NCBI GenBank assembly: GCA_910579935.1
Contig: CAJTVQ010000043.1
Span: forward strand, 1 to 35,358
DNA from: an uncultured Lachnospiraceae bacterium
GTDB taxonomy: Bacteria; Bacillota; Clostridia; Lachnospirales; Lachnospiraceae
Length of the DNA: 35,358 nt
Direction of reading: 5' to 3'
Positions within the stretch are counted from its first letter, which is position 1. Each line of letters starts with the position of its first letter. The position numbers and the translations under genes are program-made. Under the pieces are notes generated by a model, which saw only the letters and a program-made list of their open reading frames with translations, ran no database searches and was not told the origin of the DNA. Shown one piece after another: positions 1-9,692 of this stretch.

Positions 1-49
1 TAACTGCGGCGAATTTTATGCGAGATTATACCGCCGTGAATAATTCAGG

Positions 50-55
50 TATAAT
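50..55 (+). promoter_or_regulatory. possible -10 box for the hybrid kinase gene
   Basis: A consensus TATAAT lies 76 bases before the kinase start codon. No good -35 hexamer sits 16-18 bases upstream, so this is a weak or activator-dependent promoter call. A strong Shine-Dalgarno (GGGAGGA, about 118-124) precedes the ATG at 132 by about 7 bases. Confidence 0.35.
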
Positions 56-131
56 GCTTACTTTCGGCGGCGGAAGTGTGGGGGAGTGAAGTGGAAGGTA
101 CAGGAAGGTACATATAGGGAGGAAGCTTCTG

Positions 132-3100
132 ATGAAGAAAGGGAAAAGAAAGGTATTATGGCAATTCGGTTATGTTCTGCTGCTTTTAGCGGCCATTATC
201 ATTTTATTTCACTGGTATGCCATGCAAAACAGCAAACGCATGGAAGAGCGGAATAAGAGTTACGCGGCAGATTCTGCACGGCAGACGGTGGAGCAGCTTG
301 ATGAGGAATTTAAGAATGCACTGAATCTGATCAATACATATGCCTATTTTATAGGGGAAGGACTAAGGGAACCGGCAATTGGGCCGGAGATGCTGAAGGA
401 GATGGAAGAGCATTCCTTTTTTGATACGCTGGTATTTACAGACACAGACGGTGTCAACCATGATTCCAGGGGACGGGTTTCCGATGCGGTCGGCCGTGAT
501 TATTATGTGAACGGAATAGAGGGGAAAAGCGGGATATCCGTGATATTTGATTCGGAACTTTTTTCTGAGACGATGATGTGTTTTTATGCGCCTGTCCGCT
601 TTGAAGGAGAAATCATAGGCGTGCTGCGCGGCGTATATCTGGCGGAAGAATATTTGAAGGATATGCTTGCCACCACATACTTTGGAGAAGAGGCGATCGT
701 ACATATCTGTATGCCGGACGGTATGGTGATCGCGGGCTCCGATAATGAGGTGCACGATACGAATCTGGTGGATATGCTGGTAAGGGATAGTGTAATTGAC
801 ACAAATACGGCCGGTGCCGTAAGAGGGGTGTTCCAAAACGGCGGAGAAGGCGCTTTTATCTGTGATTCCGACAGTAAGACGGATAACATCTGCGTGATGT
901 ATCTTCCGGAGAGCGGATATGTTCTTGTACAGACATTCCCTAAAAACGTTACGCAGAGGATGATAAAGGCAGAAAATCTGTTGGGGATGCAGCTGGAAGT
1001 CATGCTGATCATCTTATTTGCCTTTTATGTCATTACCCTGTTAGTCCGGGCCAGCCGGAAAAAGAAGCTGCTTGAAAAGGAAAACCGGGAGATGGGGTAT
1101 ATCATCGGCGGCGTCAATACATTGTTTACCCGTTTTACCATGGTGGATTTTGAAGCGGGCACTTATCAGTATCTGGCAGGAACAAGGCCGGAAAACAGCG
1201 GGCTTTCGGCGAGCGGAAGATACGAGGATTTTGCGGAACATTTATGTTCCCTGCTGATGAATGAGGAGGATCGTCAGGATTTTGCAGGTCAGGTTCGCAG
1301 TGATGCGGTGATCGCAGCATTGGATGACCATAACGATGTGCGTCTGGAGTGTCATGTGATGCGTAGAAACCGTGAGGAATGGGAGCATCTGAATATTATT
1401 TGTCTGGAGAGAAAAGACGGCAGGGCAGCCAAGGTATTGTTTATCCGGCAGAATATTACGGAAGTGAAGGAAAACGAACTCCGCATTCAGGCGGAAATGT
1501 CCCTTGCAAGTCGCAAGGAAAGACAGTACCGGATCGCAGTTGCTTCCAATGCTTTTTGTACTTTTGAATGCAACCTGACGAAGAATCTGGTTGAACAGGA
1601 TATTGTCTGTACGATAAACGGCAGGAAGCTGTCTCTGATAGAGAGTGTGGGGCTGGAAGTGCCGTGCAGGGCTTCCGAGTGTTTTGAACGGTGGAAGCAG
1701 TATGTGCTGGCGGAATCTCTGGAGGAATATTCTGCCGTTGTAAATGTGGAGTATTTAAAAGAGCGTTTTGAAGAAGGGGATATGGAAGTGACTGCCGAGT
1801 ATTGGGGCAGGGCTTCCGAAGAGGAACAGCTCTGTGTCCGCCAGTCATTTATCATGACGCAGGACGACGATACCGGTGATATCATGGTTATGGTCGTGTC
1901 GAAAGAAATTACCGAACAGGTCCAGAAGCAGAGGGAACAGACTCAGGCGCTTCAGGATGCACTGATGCAGGCACAACATGCCAACCGGGCAAAGACTACA
2001 TTCCTGTCCAATATGTCTCATGACATCCGTACGCCAATGAATGCGATCATCGGATTTACAACGATTGCAGCCAGTCATATCAACAATAAAGATCAGGTCA
2101 GGGACTGTTTGCAGAAAGTACTTTCTTCCAGCAATCATCTGCTCAGTCTGATCAACGATATTTTGGATATGAGCAGGATTGAAAGCGGTAAGGTACAGAT
2201 TAAGGAACAGGAATGCAATATTTCCGAATTGATGCACAATCTGGTGAATATCATTCAGCCGCAGGTAAAGGCAAAGCAGCTGGAACTGTTCATTGATACG
2301 TTTGAGGTGGTCAATGAAGAGGTAATAGCGGATTCCCTGAAGCTGAATCAGGTATTTATCAATCTGCTGAGCAATGCGGTGAAGTATACGCCGGCAGGAG
2401 GAACCATTACATTCCGGATCATGCAGAAGACGGCGTTCCATCACGGGTACGGTGATTATGTCTTTGTCATTAAGGACAATGGCATCGGTATGTCTTCGGA
2501 ATTCGTGCAGCATATTTTTGAACCTTTTGAACGGGAGACGAGCGCGACGCAGAGCGGTATTCAGGGTACGGGACTGGGTATGGCCATTACAAAGAATATT
2601 GTTGAAATGATGAACGGTACGATTTCCGTTGAAAGTGAAGCCGGCAAGGGAAGTACCTTTACGGTAGAGATGTCGCTGAAGTTCCAGGATACGGAGAAAA
2701 CGGCGGAAGAGATAAAGGAACTGAACGGACTGCGGGCCCTGGTGGTGGATGACGATTATCATGTCTGTGACAGTGTGGATAAAATGCTGAAGAAGATTGG
2801 AATGCGTTCCGAGTGGACGACAACCGGACGGGAAGCGGTTTACCGCGCAAAGATTGCCCATGATGAAGGGGATTCCTATCACACCTATATCATCGACTGG
2901 CAGATGCCGGAGACCAGCGGGGTGGAAACGGCGCGCAGGATCCGGAATGTGGTGGGAAATGACGTGCCCATTATTATTCTGACCGCATATGACTGGACGG
3001 ATATTGAGGATGAGGCGAAGGAGGCAGGCGTAAGCGCTTTCTGCGCAAAACCGCTTTTTATGTCCGACCTGAAATCCGCTTTGCTGGTTGCCAATAATCT

Positions 3101-3527
3101 GGTTGAGAAGGATGAGCAAGCGGCGGCATGGACTTTGGCCGACTTCAGCGGGAAGCGGGTCCTGCTGGTAGAGGATATCGAACTGAACAGGGAGATTGCG
3201 GAAGTCATATTGACGGAAGCAGGTTTTGTGGTGGAAAGCGCACCGGACGGAACGGACGCGGTAGAGATGGTAAAGAAGTCGGAGGAAAACTACTATGATG
3301 TAATTCTGATGGATGTGCAGATGCCTATCATGAACGGTTATGAAGCAACCAGAACCATCCGGAGTATGGAGCGGAACGATGTGAAAACGCTGCCGATCAT
3401 TGCCATGACGGCAAACGCATTGGAAGAAGATAAGCAAGCAGCTTTGAAGAACGGAATGAATGCACATATTTCAAAACCGCTTGATATGGATATCTTTATG
3501 CAGGTGCTGGGGCAGTATCTGAATTAA
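132..3527 (+). CDS. membrane hybrid sensor histidine kinase with two receiver domains
   Basis: An inner-membrane sensor kinase of 1131 aa. Seen: a transmembrane helix at about residues 9-29, an extracytoplasmic sensor region of about 250 residues (Cache-like by length and position), a second transmembrane helix at about 283-308, a PAS-like linker, a HisKA dimerisation helix with phospho-acceptor H630 in SHDIRTPMN, an HATPase domain with the GTGLGMAI G-box, then two receiver domains with phospho-acceptor Asp at about 922 (IIDWQMP) and 1061 (LMDVQMP). Both receivers keep the Asp, so a phosphorelay is possible. There is no DNA-binding output domain and no adjacent response regulator, so signalling must end in protein interaction or a distant partner. 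The convergent neighbour is a double hemerythrin protein, so a link to oxygen or redox sensing is conceivable but only inferred. The ligand is unknown. Confidence 0.93.
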   Translation: MKKGKRKVLWQFGYVLLLLAAIIILFHWYAMQNSKRMEERNKSYAADSARQTVEQLDEEFKNALNLINTYAYFIGEGLREPAIGPEMLKEMEEHSFFDTLVFTDTDGVNHDSRGRVSDAVGRDYYVNGIEGKSGISVIFDSELFSETMMCFYAPVRFEGEIIGVLRGVYLAEEYLKDMLATTYFGEEAIVHICMPDGMVIAGSDNEVHDTNLVDMLVRDSVIDTNTAGAVRGVFQNGGEGAFICDSDSKTDNICVMYLPESGYVLVQTFPKNVTQRMIKAENLLGMQLEVMLIILFAFYVITLLVRASRKKKLLEKENREMGYIIGGVNTLFTRFTMVDFEAGTYQYLAGTRPENSGLSASGRYEDFAEHLCSLLMNEEDRQDFAGQVRSDAVIAALDDHNDVRLECHVMRRNREEWEHLNIICLERKDGRAAKVLFIRQNITEVKENELRIQAEMSLASRKERQYRIAVASNAFCTFECNLTKNLVEQDIVCTINGRKLSLIESVGLEVPCRASECFERWKQYVLAESLEEYSAVVNVEYLKERFEEGDMEVTAEYWGRASEEEQLCVRQSFIMTQDDDTGDIMVMVVSKEITEQVQKQREQTQALQDALMQAQHANRAKTTFLSNMSHDIRTPMNAIIGFTTIAASHINNKDQVRDCLQKVLSSSNHLLSLINDILDMSRIESGKVQIKEQECNISELMHNLVNIIQPQVKAKQLELFIDTFEVVNEEVIADSLKLNQVFINLLSNAVKYTPAGGTITFRIMQKTAFHHGYGDYVFVIKDNGIGMSSEFVQHIFEPFERETSATQSGIQGTGLGMAITKNIVEMMNGTISVESEAGKGSTFTVEMSLKFQDTEKTAEEIKELNGLRALVVDDDYHVCDSVDKMLKKIGMRSEWTTTGREAVYRAKIAHDEGDSYHTYIIDWQMPETSGVETARRIRNVVGNDVPIIILTAYDWTDIEDEAKEAGVSAFCAKPLFMSDLKSALLVANNLVEKDEQAAAWTLADFSGKRVLLVEDIELNREIAEVILTEAGFVVESAPDGTDAVEMVKKSEENYYDVILMDVQMPIMNGYEATRTIRSMERNDVKTLPIIAMTANALEEDKQAALKNGMNAHISKPLDMDIFMQVLGQYLN

Positions 3528-3530
3528 AGG

Positions 3531-3561
3531 ATGAGGGGAAACCGGACTGGTTTCCCCTCAT
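3531..3561. terminator. bidirectional intrinsic terminator between convergent genes
   Basis: A perfect 13-bp inverted repeat (ATGAGGGGAAACC and its complement) with a 5-base loop GGACT. It is followed on the plus strand by TCCTTTTTC and on the minus strand by CCTTTAATTC. The right arm overlaps the stop codon of the minus-strand hemerythrin gene, so one hairpin probably serves both genes. Confidence 0.85.
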
Positions 3562-4382
3562 TCCTTTTTCGGTATTTTTTTGTCAGTGCTCAGGATGTGG
3601 TTAATGAGCCAGCCCAGTAAAAATTCCAGCAGTTCCTGCAAGTATTCCTGCGGGTTATTTTCGATTTCGTTTAAGTCAATGTTTTCCAGTTTGTCGATAA
3701 AGGCTTCATGTGCGCGTTTCTGTGCTGCCAGTCCTTCGTAGCGGATACTTTCCATGTACTCTTCTTCATCGCCGAAGTGTTCGATGGTATAGGCTTTCAG
3801 CTCGTTCAGGATTACGATGATGTTGTCGTAACCAGATACCGTATCATAGGATTTTACCAGCCGGTTTGCTTTATCTACGATGCGGAAAAGTTCTTTGTGT
3901 TCCCTGTCGACCAATTCAATGCCTACTAAGTAATCATCGGTGAATTCACAGGGATTTTCTTTTATCATCCATTCTTCCAAAGGAGGAAGCTTTCCGATCA
4001 GGATATCACTGCTTAGGATATGGCGGTATAGCCATTTGGCCAGGAAGCTTACAAGGTCGGCGAGAACCCGTTGCTGCTCGGTTATTTCATCTATGTTGAT
4101 CAGATCAAATTCAAGTATTTTTTCACGGAAGAAAGCGTGCTGTGAACGCTGGAGTATCAGTTCCGGGTCACATATTTTGGCCATGTATTCTTCTTCATGG
4201 GTAAAATGCTGCTCCGCGTAGTGGTCCAGTTCGGCAATGATCTCTTTCAGCCGTTGGTAATAGTCGCTGTGGTAATCTGTGGTCACAAGGATATAGGCCC
4301 GGTTCAGTAGATCGAAGAGGTATTTATGTTCTTCGTCAATGTGTTCGATTCCTATCCTGCAGTCGTCGGTAAATTCAAACAT
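3558..4382 (-). CDS. bacteriohemerythrin with two hemerythrin domains
   Basis: A cytoplasmic protein of 274 aa with two tandem four-helix hemerythrin domains (about 1-125 and 133-270). Each domain shows the family order: an early EH.HK.LF helix (IDEEHKYLF, VDREHKELF), an H-F-x-x-E-E-E-Y-M metal-ligand helix (QHFTHEEEYM, EHFGDEEEYM), a third-helix His (SQHAFF, RAHEAF) and a final W-L-x-x-H-I-L-S-x-D helix. The non-heme di-iron ligands therefore look complete in both copies. Hemerythrins bind O2; roles in O2 storage, delivery or sensing are known in the family, and here oxygen protection of an anaerobe is the inference. An ATG 21 bases upstream is in frame, but AAAGGA sits 8 bases before the ATG at 4382, which was chosen. 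Confidence 0.9.
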   Translation of the reverse strand: MFEFTDDCRIGIEHIDEEHKYLFDLLNRAYILVTTDYHSDYYQRLKEIIAELDHYAEQHFTHEEEYMAKICDPELILQRSQHAFFREKILEFDLINIDEITEQQRVLADLVSFLAKWLYRHILSSDILIGKLPPLEEWMIKENPCEFTDDYLVGIELVDREHKELFRIVDKANRLVKSYDTVSGYDNIIVILNELKAYTIEHFGDEEEYMESIRYEGLAAQKRAHEAFIDKLENIDLNEIENNPQEYLQELLEFLLGWLINHILSTDKKIPKKE

Positions 4383-4467
4383 TGGAATCATCCTTTCTAT
4401 CATATATTTCGGGTTTGGTCAGTAAGGAACTGGGGAGTTTCTATCTGCGTCAATGCAAAGTTATTTC

Positions 4468-4482
4468 TTAACAGTTTCTAAG
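4468..4482. repeat. 15-bp motif shared with the ABC transporter upstream region
   Basis: TTAACAGTTTCTAAG occurs here and, identically, at 28608-28622. Both copies lie in the same orientation upstream of a minus-strand gene: about 86 bases before the hemerythrin start, and 26 bases before the ABC ATPase start. Its function is not known; a common operator or leader element is possible. Confidence 0.4.
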
Positions 4483-4510
4483 ATGTTTATGTATTTCCTT
4501 ACTCATGCCC

Positions 4511-4538
4511 ATTATATCATATGTGAAGGAAAAAACAA
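4511..4538 (-). promoter_or_regulatory. probable sigma-A promoter of the hemerythrin gene
   Basis: On the minus strand TTGTTT (-35, 4533-4538) and TATAAT (-10, 4511-4516) are separated by 16 bases, predicting a leader of about 120 bases. The region between this and the plus-strand promoter at 4614 holds no recognised gene. Confidence 0.5.
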
Positions 4539-4613
4539 TATCCGGCGGAGGTCGGATTTGGGGAACAATTCAGGTAGTTTGTTTTGGCTTTTGCGGTGCA
4601 AAAAGGAAATGAA

Positions 4614-4642
4614 TTGAAGTTTCATATGTTATATGGTAATAT
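4614..4642 (+). promoter_or_regulatory. probable sigma-A promoter of the glucuronidase operon
   Basis: TTGAAG (4614-4619), a 17-base spacer and TAATAT (4637-4642) lie about 87 bases before the GH115 start. The 346-base divergent gap around it otherwise shows no gene; no clear catabolite-repression (cre) palindrome was noticed. Confidence 0.5.
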
Positions 4643-4728
4643 CCACATATATACAATTGGAATTTTGAAGGACAGAAAAAAGGGAGATGGGGAGATGGCG
4701 AGGACAGTCGGGGAAAAGGTGAAAAGGT

Positions 4729-7700
4729 ATGGAATTTAATGTCAGGGCAGGGGAAAAAGTAAGGATCTGTTATAATGCGGGAGAGTCGGAAGCGGTAAAG
4801 ACAGCGGCGGCTAATCTGGCCGCAGATTTGAAAAAAGTGCTTTCCGGCGTGGAGGTTCTGCAGCCGGCTCCGGAAGAAAGTGCAAAGGACGGCGTGCCGG
4901 AAATTGTAATCGGAACCATAGGAGTCGGAAAGGATACGGCGGCCGGTGCTGACAGTGACAAAATGAGTGATGAAAACGGCCGGCTCCGTAAAGAGGCTTA
5001 TCAGCTGAAGGTGCAGGAGGGCAGACTGTACATCTTAGGGAGTGACCGGAGGGGGACGGTATACGGTATTTATACCTTCTGTGAATGGATGGGAGTTTCG
5101 CCGTGGTATTTTTTTGCGGACGTACCGGTACGGCGGAAACGGGAACTGGTTCTGGAAGAAGGATACTGCCTGACGGACTGGCCTTCCGTAGAATACCGCG
5201 GTATTTTTATCAATGATGAGGAAGAACTGGACGCATGGGTTAGGAATCAGATCGGTGAGCCGACCATAGGCGTGAAGAGTTATGAAAAGATTTTTGAACT
5301 GCTGCTGCGTCTGAAGGCAAATTACATATGGCCGGCCATGCATGTGAACTCTTTTAACTTGTCACCGGAAAACGGCGCGCTGGCGGACCGGATGGGGATG
5401 GTAGTGGGAACTTCCCACTGCGATATGCTGATGCGTTCCAATAACAGGGAATGGATTCCGTGGATTGAGAAAAAAGGGTATACGGATGCGGTTTACGATT
5501 ATTCGCTGGAAGGGAAGAACCGGGAAATCCTGAGGGAATATTGGAAAGAGAGTGTGGAGCAGAACCGGGATTTTGAGGTTTGCTATACACTGGGCATGAG
5601 GGGAATCCATGACTCCGGATTTGAAACCAGGGAGCTGGACGGAATGGGTCCGGAAGAACTCCGCAGGGCCAAGGTGGAACTGCTGGGCAGGGTGATGGAA
5701 GACCAGCGGAAGATCCTGCGTGAGACGCTTGGACATGAGACGATGATGACCTTTATCCCCTATAAAGAGGTGCTCGATCTGTATGACCATGGTCTGGAGG
5801 TGCCGGAGGATATGACGCTTGTCTGGGCGAATGATAATTACGGCTACATCCGGCGGTTTCCTTCCGAAAAGGAGAAAGGACGCAAAGGCGGCAACGGAAT
5901 TTATTATCACAATTCTTACTGGTCGCCGCCCAGCATGTCCTATGTATTTCTTTGTTCCATTCCGCTGGCGCATACCCGCAGCGAACTGAAAAAGGCGTGG
6001 GATGAGGGAATCCGTAAACTGTGGGTGCTAAACAGCGGATCAATAAAGCCGCTGGAACAGGAAGTCACGTTCTTTTTAAGGCTGGCATGGGAAATCGGAA
6101 AGCCGGGCGCTTTGACGGAAGATGTGGAGGCTTTTGCGGCAGATTGGATTGACCGTACGTTTACAGGGAAGATCGGCAGTCAGGTATCGGCGCTGCTGAA
6201 TGATTTTTCACAGATTACCAATGTACGCAAAATCGAAAATATGGATTATGATGTTTTTTCACAGACGGCTTACGGAGATGAGGCCGCCATGCGCGTCCAT
6301 GAATACGAAAGGCTGTTTGAACAGGGAAATGACCTGTACGGGAAACTTCCGGAGGAAGAAAAGGCAGCGTTTTTCCAAATGGTACTGATGCGTATCCATG
6401 CGGCATATTTTACGAATCTGGCTTATTACTATGGGGACAGGAGTACGCTTGCCCATGAGAGGGGGGAAATGCAGGCGGCGGCGCGGTATGTGGAAAAGTG
6501 CAGGGAAGCGGATGATGCAAGACGGAAAATGCTGTATTATTATAATCATGTGATGTGCGGCGGGAAATGGGAGGGAATCCTGAATCCGGAAGGGTTTCCG
6601 CCCCCGCGCACGGCGATGCTGCCCGTCTGTACGCCGCCGCTGGCGGTTACGGGGGAACCCGGTATGCGGGTGGATGTATGGAACGGCGGGGAAGGGCTCT
6701 GCTTTGTGACGCCGAATGAGAAGTGGGTGGAGATCGGAAATACAGGCACGGGAGAATTCAGGGTAAGACTGAAAGCGCCTGAATGGGTGCGGATTTCCGA
6801 AAAAGAGGCAGTAATACGCACGGAAAGACGGATTATGGTAAGCGTGGAGGAGATTGCGGAAAGCCGTCAGGGAGAGATTGTGATAGAAAATATCCGTGAC
6901 GGCAGTATAAGGAAAATCCCTGTATGTACGGCGGCGCCGGAGTATGGAAATCCCGGTCCGGCAGACGGCTGGACAGCGGAGGAAGACGGTCTGGTGGCGC
7001 TGGAAGCGGATGCCGCGCAGTCGGATGATTTCCGGCCGGTCCGCAGACTCGGGCGGATGAGGGGAAATCTGATGGAGGCCTGTGTACAGCGGTCATGGGA
7101 CGGGGAAAGCAGCAGTGCGGCAGGCAGGCCCCTGCGTTATGCTTTTTCGACGGTCAGCAGGGGAAAGTTCCTGTTGGAAATCCATCGGTTTCCGTCCCTG
7201 AATTCCACGGGCAGGATACGGGCGGGGATTTCCGTGGACGGCGGAGCCGTGCGGATTGCAGAGTCTTTTTCCAATGATGAATGGCGCGGCACATGGAAGA
7301 GAAACGTACTGGATAATGCGGAGCGGATGTACATGGAACTGCCTCTGCTGGAGGCGGGTAAGCATGAGCTGTGTGTATATGCGGTGGACCGGTACTTTGC
7401 CTTTTCACGGCTGCTGATCTATACGAAACCCAGAAAAGAGAACAGTCTGGCCGGCATCAGGGGATGTCAGGAACTGCCCGCAGAGTGGGAGACCGGACAG
7501 TGGTGCAGGACTTTTTACGGAGAAATGCAATTGCAGCCGAGGCCGGTCTTTTATGCGGATTGGAATGATAACAGGGAATCGCTTGCCGTGACCGCGCAGA
7601 TGAAAGTACCGGACCGGAATGGGCAAAGGATAACGGCGGACTGGTATCTGGGCAGGGGAAACCGTATCTTCGGGGAGGAAAGCGGAGCCATCCGCATCGA

Positions 7701-8214
7701 TGCAGCCGCAGCGCTGGCAGAGAGCTGTTATGCATGGGCGAAAGAACCGGAGGGAAAGGACATAACCGGAAAGAAGGAATTTGGTAAAGGGATAACCGAA
7801 AACCGGGGAAAGCTTTGGCGGCATTGCGGCAGTGAATCTTACGGACAAAGCGGGCTGGCTATGTATATCAGAGAGCCGGGGCTGAGCTGGAAGGCAGAAG
7901 AGGCGCCCTGTCTGAATTACCGCATCTGCTGTGGGGGCGGCGGTTATACGCTTTGGATTCTGTCCAAATTCAGTGTGCGGGAGGAAAGTTTTTATGCAGT
8001 CGGTGTGGACGGAAAAATCATTCCGGCAGAACGTCTGTATGGAAACGGTTGTCCGTGGAAGTATGAGGCGGAACAGGTTTACCGCTGGATACCGGCAGTA
8101 TATATGGAACTGGAGAGGGGGGAGCATCTGCTTCAGGTGTACGCCCTGGCTTCCGGCATGCGGTATGACAGGTTTTACCTGACCGGAGGGAAGGAACTGC
8201 CGCCGGTGGATTAG
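4729..8214 (+). CDS. GH115 family alpha-glucuronidase, intracellular
   Basis: A glycoside hydrolase of 1161 aa matching family GH115, which removes (4-O-methyl-)glucuronic acid side chains from xylan or its oligosaccharides. Seen in order: an N-terminal accessory domain (about 1-150), then the catalytic region with family landmarks VGTSHCDML, WANDNYGYIRR, YYHNSYWSPP and LWVLNSGSIKPLE, and a long C-terminal region of beta-rich segments typical of the family's ancillary domains. No signal peptide is visible, so it should act in the cytoplasm on imported oligosaccharides. Upstream in-frame ATGs run into a stop, so 4729 is the only credible ATG; AAAAGG lies upstream with acceptable spacing. It leads an apparent operon with a GH4 enzyme 50 bases downstream, consistent with glucuronoxylan use. 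No xylanase or transporter is in the window. Confidence 0.88.
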   Translation: MEFNVRAGEKVRICYNAGESEAVKTAAANLAADLKKVLSGVEVLQPAPEESAKDGVPEIVIGTIGVGKDTAAGADSDKMSDENGRLRKEAYQLKVQEGRLYILGSDRRGTVYGIYTFCEWMGVSPWYFFADVPVRRKRELVLEEGYCLTDWPSVEYRGIFINDEEELDAWVRNQIGEPTIGVKSYEKIFELLLRLKANYIWPAMHVNSFNLSPENGALADRMGMVVGTSHCDMLMRSNNREWIPWIEKKGYTDAVYDYSLEGKNREILREYWKESVEQNRDFEVCYTLGMRGIHDSGFETRELDGMGPEELRRAKVELLGRVMEDQRKILRETLGHETMMTFIPYKEVLDLYDHGLEVPEDMTLVWANDNYGYIRRFPSEKEKGRKGGNGIYYHNSYWSPPSMSYVFLCSIPLAHTRSELKKAWDEGIRKLWVLNSGSIKPLEQEVTFFLRLAWEIGKPGALTEDVEAFAADWIDRTFTGKIGSQVSALLNDFSQITNVRKIENMDYDVFSQTAYGDEAAMRVHEYERLFEQGNDLYGKLPEEEKAAFFQMVLMRIHAAYFTNLAYYYGDRSTLAHERGEMQAAARYVEKCREADDARRKMLYYYNHVMCGGKWEGILNPEGFPPPRTAMLPVCTPPLAVTGEPGMRVDVWNGGEGLCFVTPNEKWVEIGNTGTGEFRVRLKAPEWVRISEKEAVIRTERRIMVSVEEIAESRQGEIVIENIRDGSIRKIPVCTAAPEYGNPGPADGWTAEEDGLVALEADAAQSDDFRPVRRLGRMRGNLMEACVQRSWDGESSSAAGRPLRYAFSTVSRGKFLLEIHRFPSLNSTGRIRAGISVDGGAVRIAESFSNDEWRGTWKRNVLDNAERMYMELPLLEAGKHELCVYAVDRYFAFSRLLIYTKPRKENSLAGIRGCQELPAEWETGQWCRTFYGEMQLQPRPVFYADWNDNRESLAVTAQMKVPDRNGQRITADWYLGRGNRIFGEESGAIRIDAAAALAESCYAWAKEPEGKDITGKKEFGKGITENRGKLWRHCGSESYGQSGLAMYIREPGLSWKAEEAPCLNYRICCGGGGYTLWILSKFSVREESFYAVGVDGKIIPAERLYGNGCPWKYEAEQVYRWIPAVYMELERGEHLLQVYALASGMRYDRFYLTGGKELPPVD

Positions 8215-8270
8215 GAGCGGTTTTTAGAAAAGGCAGCGGGGAAATCATAGGAGATTGCAGGAGGATGAGC

Positions 8271-9692
8271 ATGGAATACAGGAACGATAAAGTGGAAGGA
8301 TTACAGATCGCATATATCGGAGGCGGTTCGCGGGGCTGGGCGTGGGGGCTGATGGCGGATCTGGCAATGGAGCAAAAACTTTCCGGTACGGTACGTCTTT
8401 ATGATATTGATGAGAAAGCGGCGGAATGCAATGCAGTCATCGGAAACCGGTTATCGGAAAGAAAAGAGGCTGTGGGAAAATGGGAGTATAAGGTGTCCGG
8501 GACTTTGCAGGAAGCTTTGGCAGGAGCGGATTTCGTCGTGATATCCATTTTGCCGGGCACGTTTGATGAAATGGATTCGGATGTACATTTGCCGGAGCGT
8601 CTCGGCATTTACCAGTCGGTGGGGGATACTGCCGGACCCGGCGGTATGATGCGGGCGCTGCGGACCATTCCGATGTTTGTGGCTTTCGCGCAGGCAATCC
8701 GGGATTATGCGCCAAAAGCCTGGGTAATTAATTATACGAATCCGATGTCGCTGTGTGTAAAGACGTTATATCATGTTTTTCCGGAGATCAAAGCGTTTGG
8801 ATGCTGTCATGAGGTATTTGGGACGCAGAAATTTCTGCGGGATGTCTGTGAGGCAGAGTGCGGTCTGACAGGACTTGACTGGCATGAGGTAGAGGTCAAT
8901 GTGCTGGGAATTAATCATTTTACATGGTTCTCGTCCGCATCTTATAGAGGAATCGATTTATTTCCGGTATATGCAAAGTATGTGGAGTCCCATTATGAGG
9001 AAGGGTATGAGCATCCGGATGACAATTGGATGAACTCCACGTTTGCCTGTGCGCACAGGGTAAAGATGGACCTGTTCCGGCGGTATGGTTACATTGCGGC
9101 GGCGGGAGACCGGCATTTGGCGGAATTCATGCCTTCCGGTGAATATCTGAAAGACCCTGAAACAGTGAAGGGATGGAAATTCGGTCTGACGACGGTAGAC
9201 TGGCGGAAAGAGGATCTGAAAAAACGTCTCGGGCGCAGCGCAAGGCTGGTGAGAGGGGAAGAAGACATAGAACTGAAACCTACGGGAGAAGAGGGAATTC
9301 TTCTGATCAAGGCGCTCCTCGGGCTGGGACGCGTGGTCAGCAATGTGAATATTCCCAATACGTCGGGGCAGATACCCAATCTTCCTTCCTCTGCGATAGT
9401 GGAGACGAATGCACTGTTTGAAAGGGATCAGATTCTGCCTGTTATGGCCGGGGAACTGCTGGAGGATATCCGGGAGCTGATCCTGCCGCATGTGGAAAAT
9501 CATGAGCGGATTTTGAAAGCGGCGCTTCTTTGTGACGAGGAAATGGTGGTGGAAGCATTCCGGCGGGATCCGCTGGTGCGGGGGAACAATTGCAGCGGCC
9601 CGGAGGTACGGGAACTGGTGCATCATATGATAGCAAATACGAAGGCATACCTGCCGGAGGGATGGAATACGGGGAGTGGGAAAAGCGTATGA
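8271..9692 (+). CDS. GH4 family glycosidase (alpha-glucuronidase/alpha-galacturonidase-like)
   Basis: An NAD- and metal-dependent glycosidase of family GH4, about 473 aa. Seen: an N-terminal Rossmann dinucleotide motif (IGGGSRGW), the GH4 signature region GDTAGPGGMMRALRTIP, NYTNPM, a metal-binding Cys-His pair (GCCHEVFG, about residues 179-180) and the second metal His motif INHFTWF. Known: GH4 enzymes use an oxidation-elimination mechanism with NAD+ and Mn2+. The lack of phospho-sugar context and the GH115 neighbour favour a uronic-acid substrate, as in LplD-type alpha-galacturonidases or GH4 alpha-glucuronidases; this is inference. ATGs at 8265 and 8271 are both in frame. AGGAGG (8259-8264) abuts the first and lies 6 bases before the second, so 8271 was chosen. 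The stop overlaps the next start (ATGA). Confidence 0.88.
   Translation: MEYRNDKVEGLQIAYIGGGSRGWAWGLMADLAMEQKLSGTVRLYDIDEKAAECNAVIGNRLSERKEAVGKWEYKVSGTLQEALAGADFVVISILPGTFDEMDSDVHLPERLGIYQSVGDTAGPGGMMRALRTIPMFVAFAQAIRDYAPKAWVINYTNPMSLCVKTLYHVFPEIKAFGCCHEVFGTQKFLRDVCEAECGLTGLDWHEVEVNVLGINHFTWFSSASYRGIDLFPVYAKYVESHYEEGYEHPDDNWMNSTFACAHRVKMDLFRRYGYIAAAGDRHLAEFMPSGEYLKDPETVKGWKFGLTTVDWRKEDLKKRLGRSARLVRGEEDIELKPTGEEGILLIKALLGLGRVVSNVNIPNTSGQIPNLPSSAIVETNALFERDQILPVMAGELLEDIRELILPHVENHERILKAALLCDEEMVVEAFRRDPLVRGNNCSGPEVRELVHHMIANTKAYLPEGWNTGSGKSV

Noticed and set aside
1845..3467. 540-aa open frame on the minus strand inside the hybrid kinase gene
   Set aside because: It lies wholly opposite a gene with complete kinase motifs, has no recognisable domain, is rich in His/Arg/Leu as antisense frames often are, and has no ribosome binding site.
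7405..8127. Long minus-strand frames opposite the GH115 and GH4 genes
   Set aside because: Antisense shadows of GC-rich codon usage, with no motifs and no translation signals.
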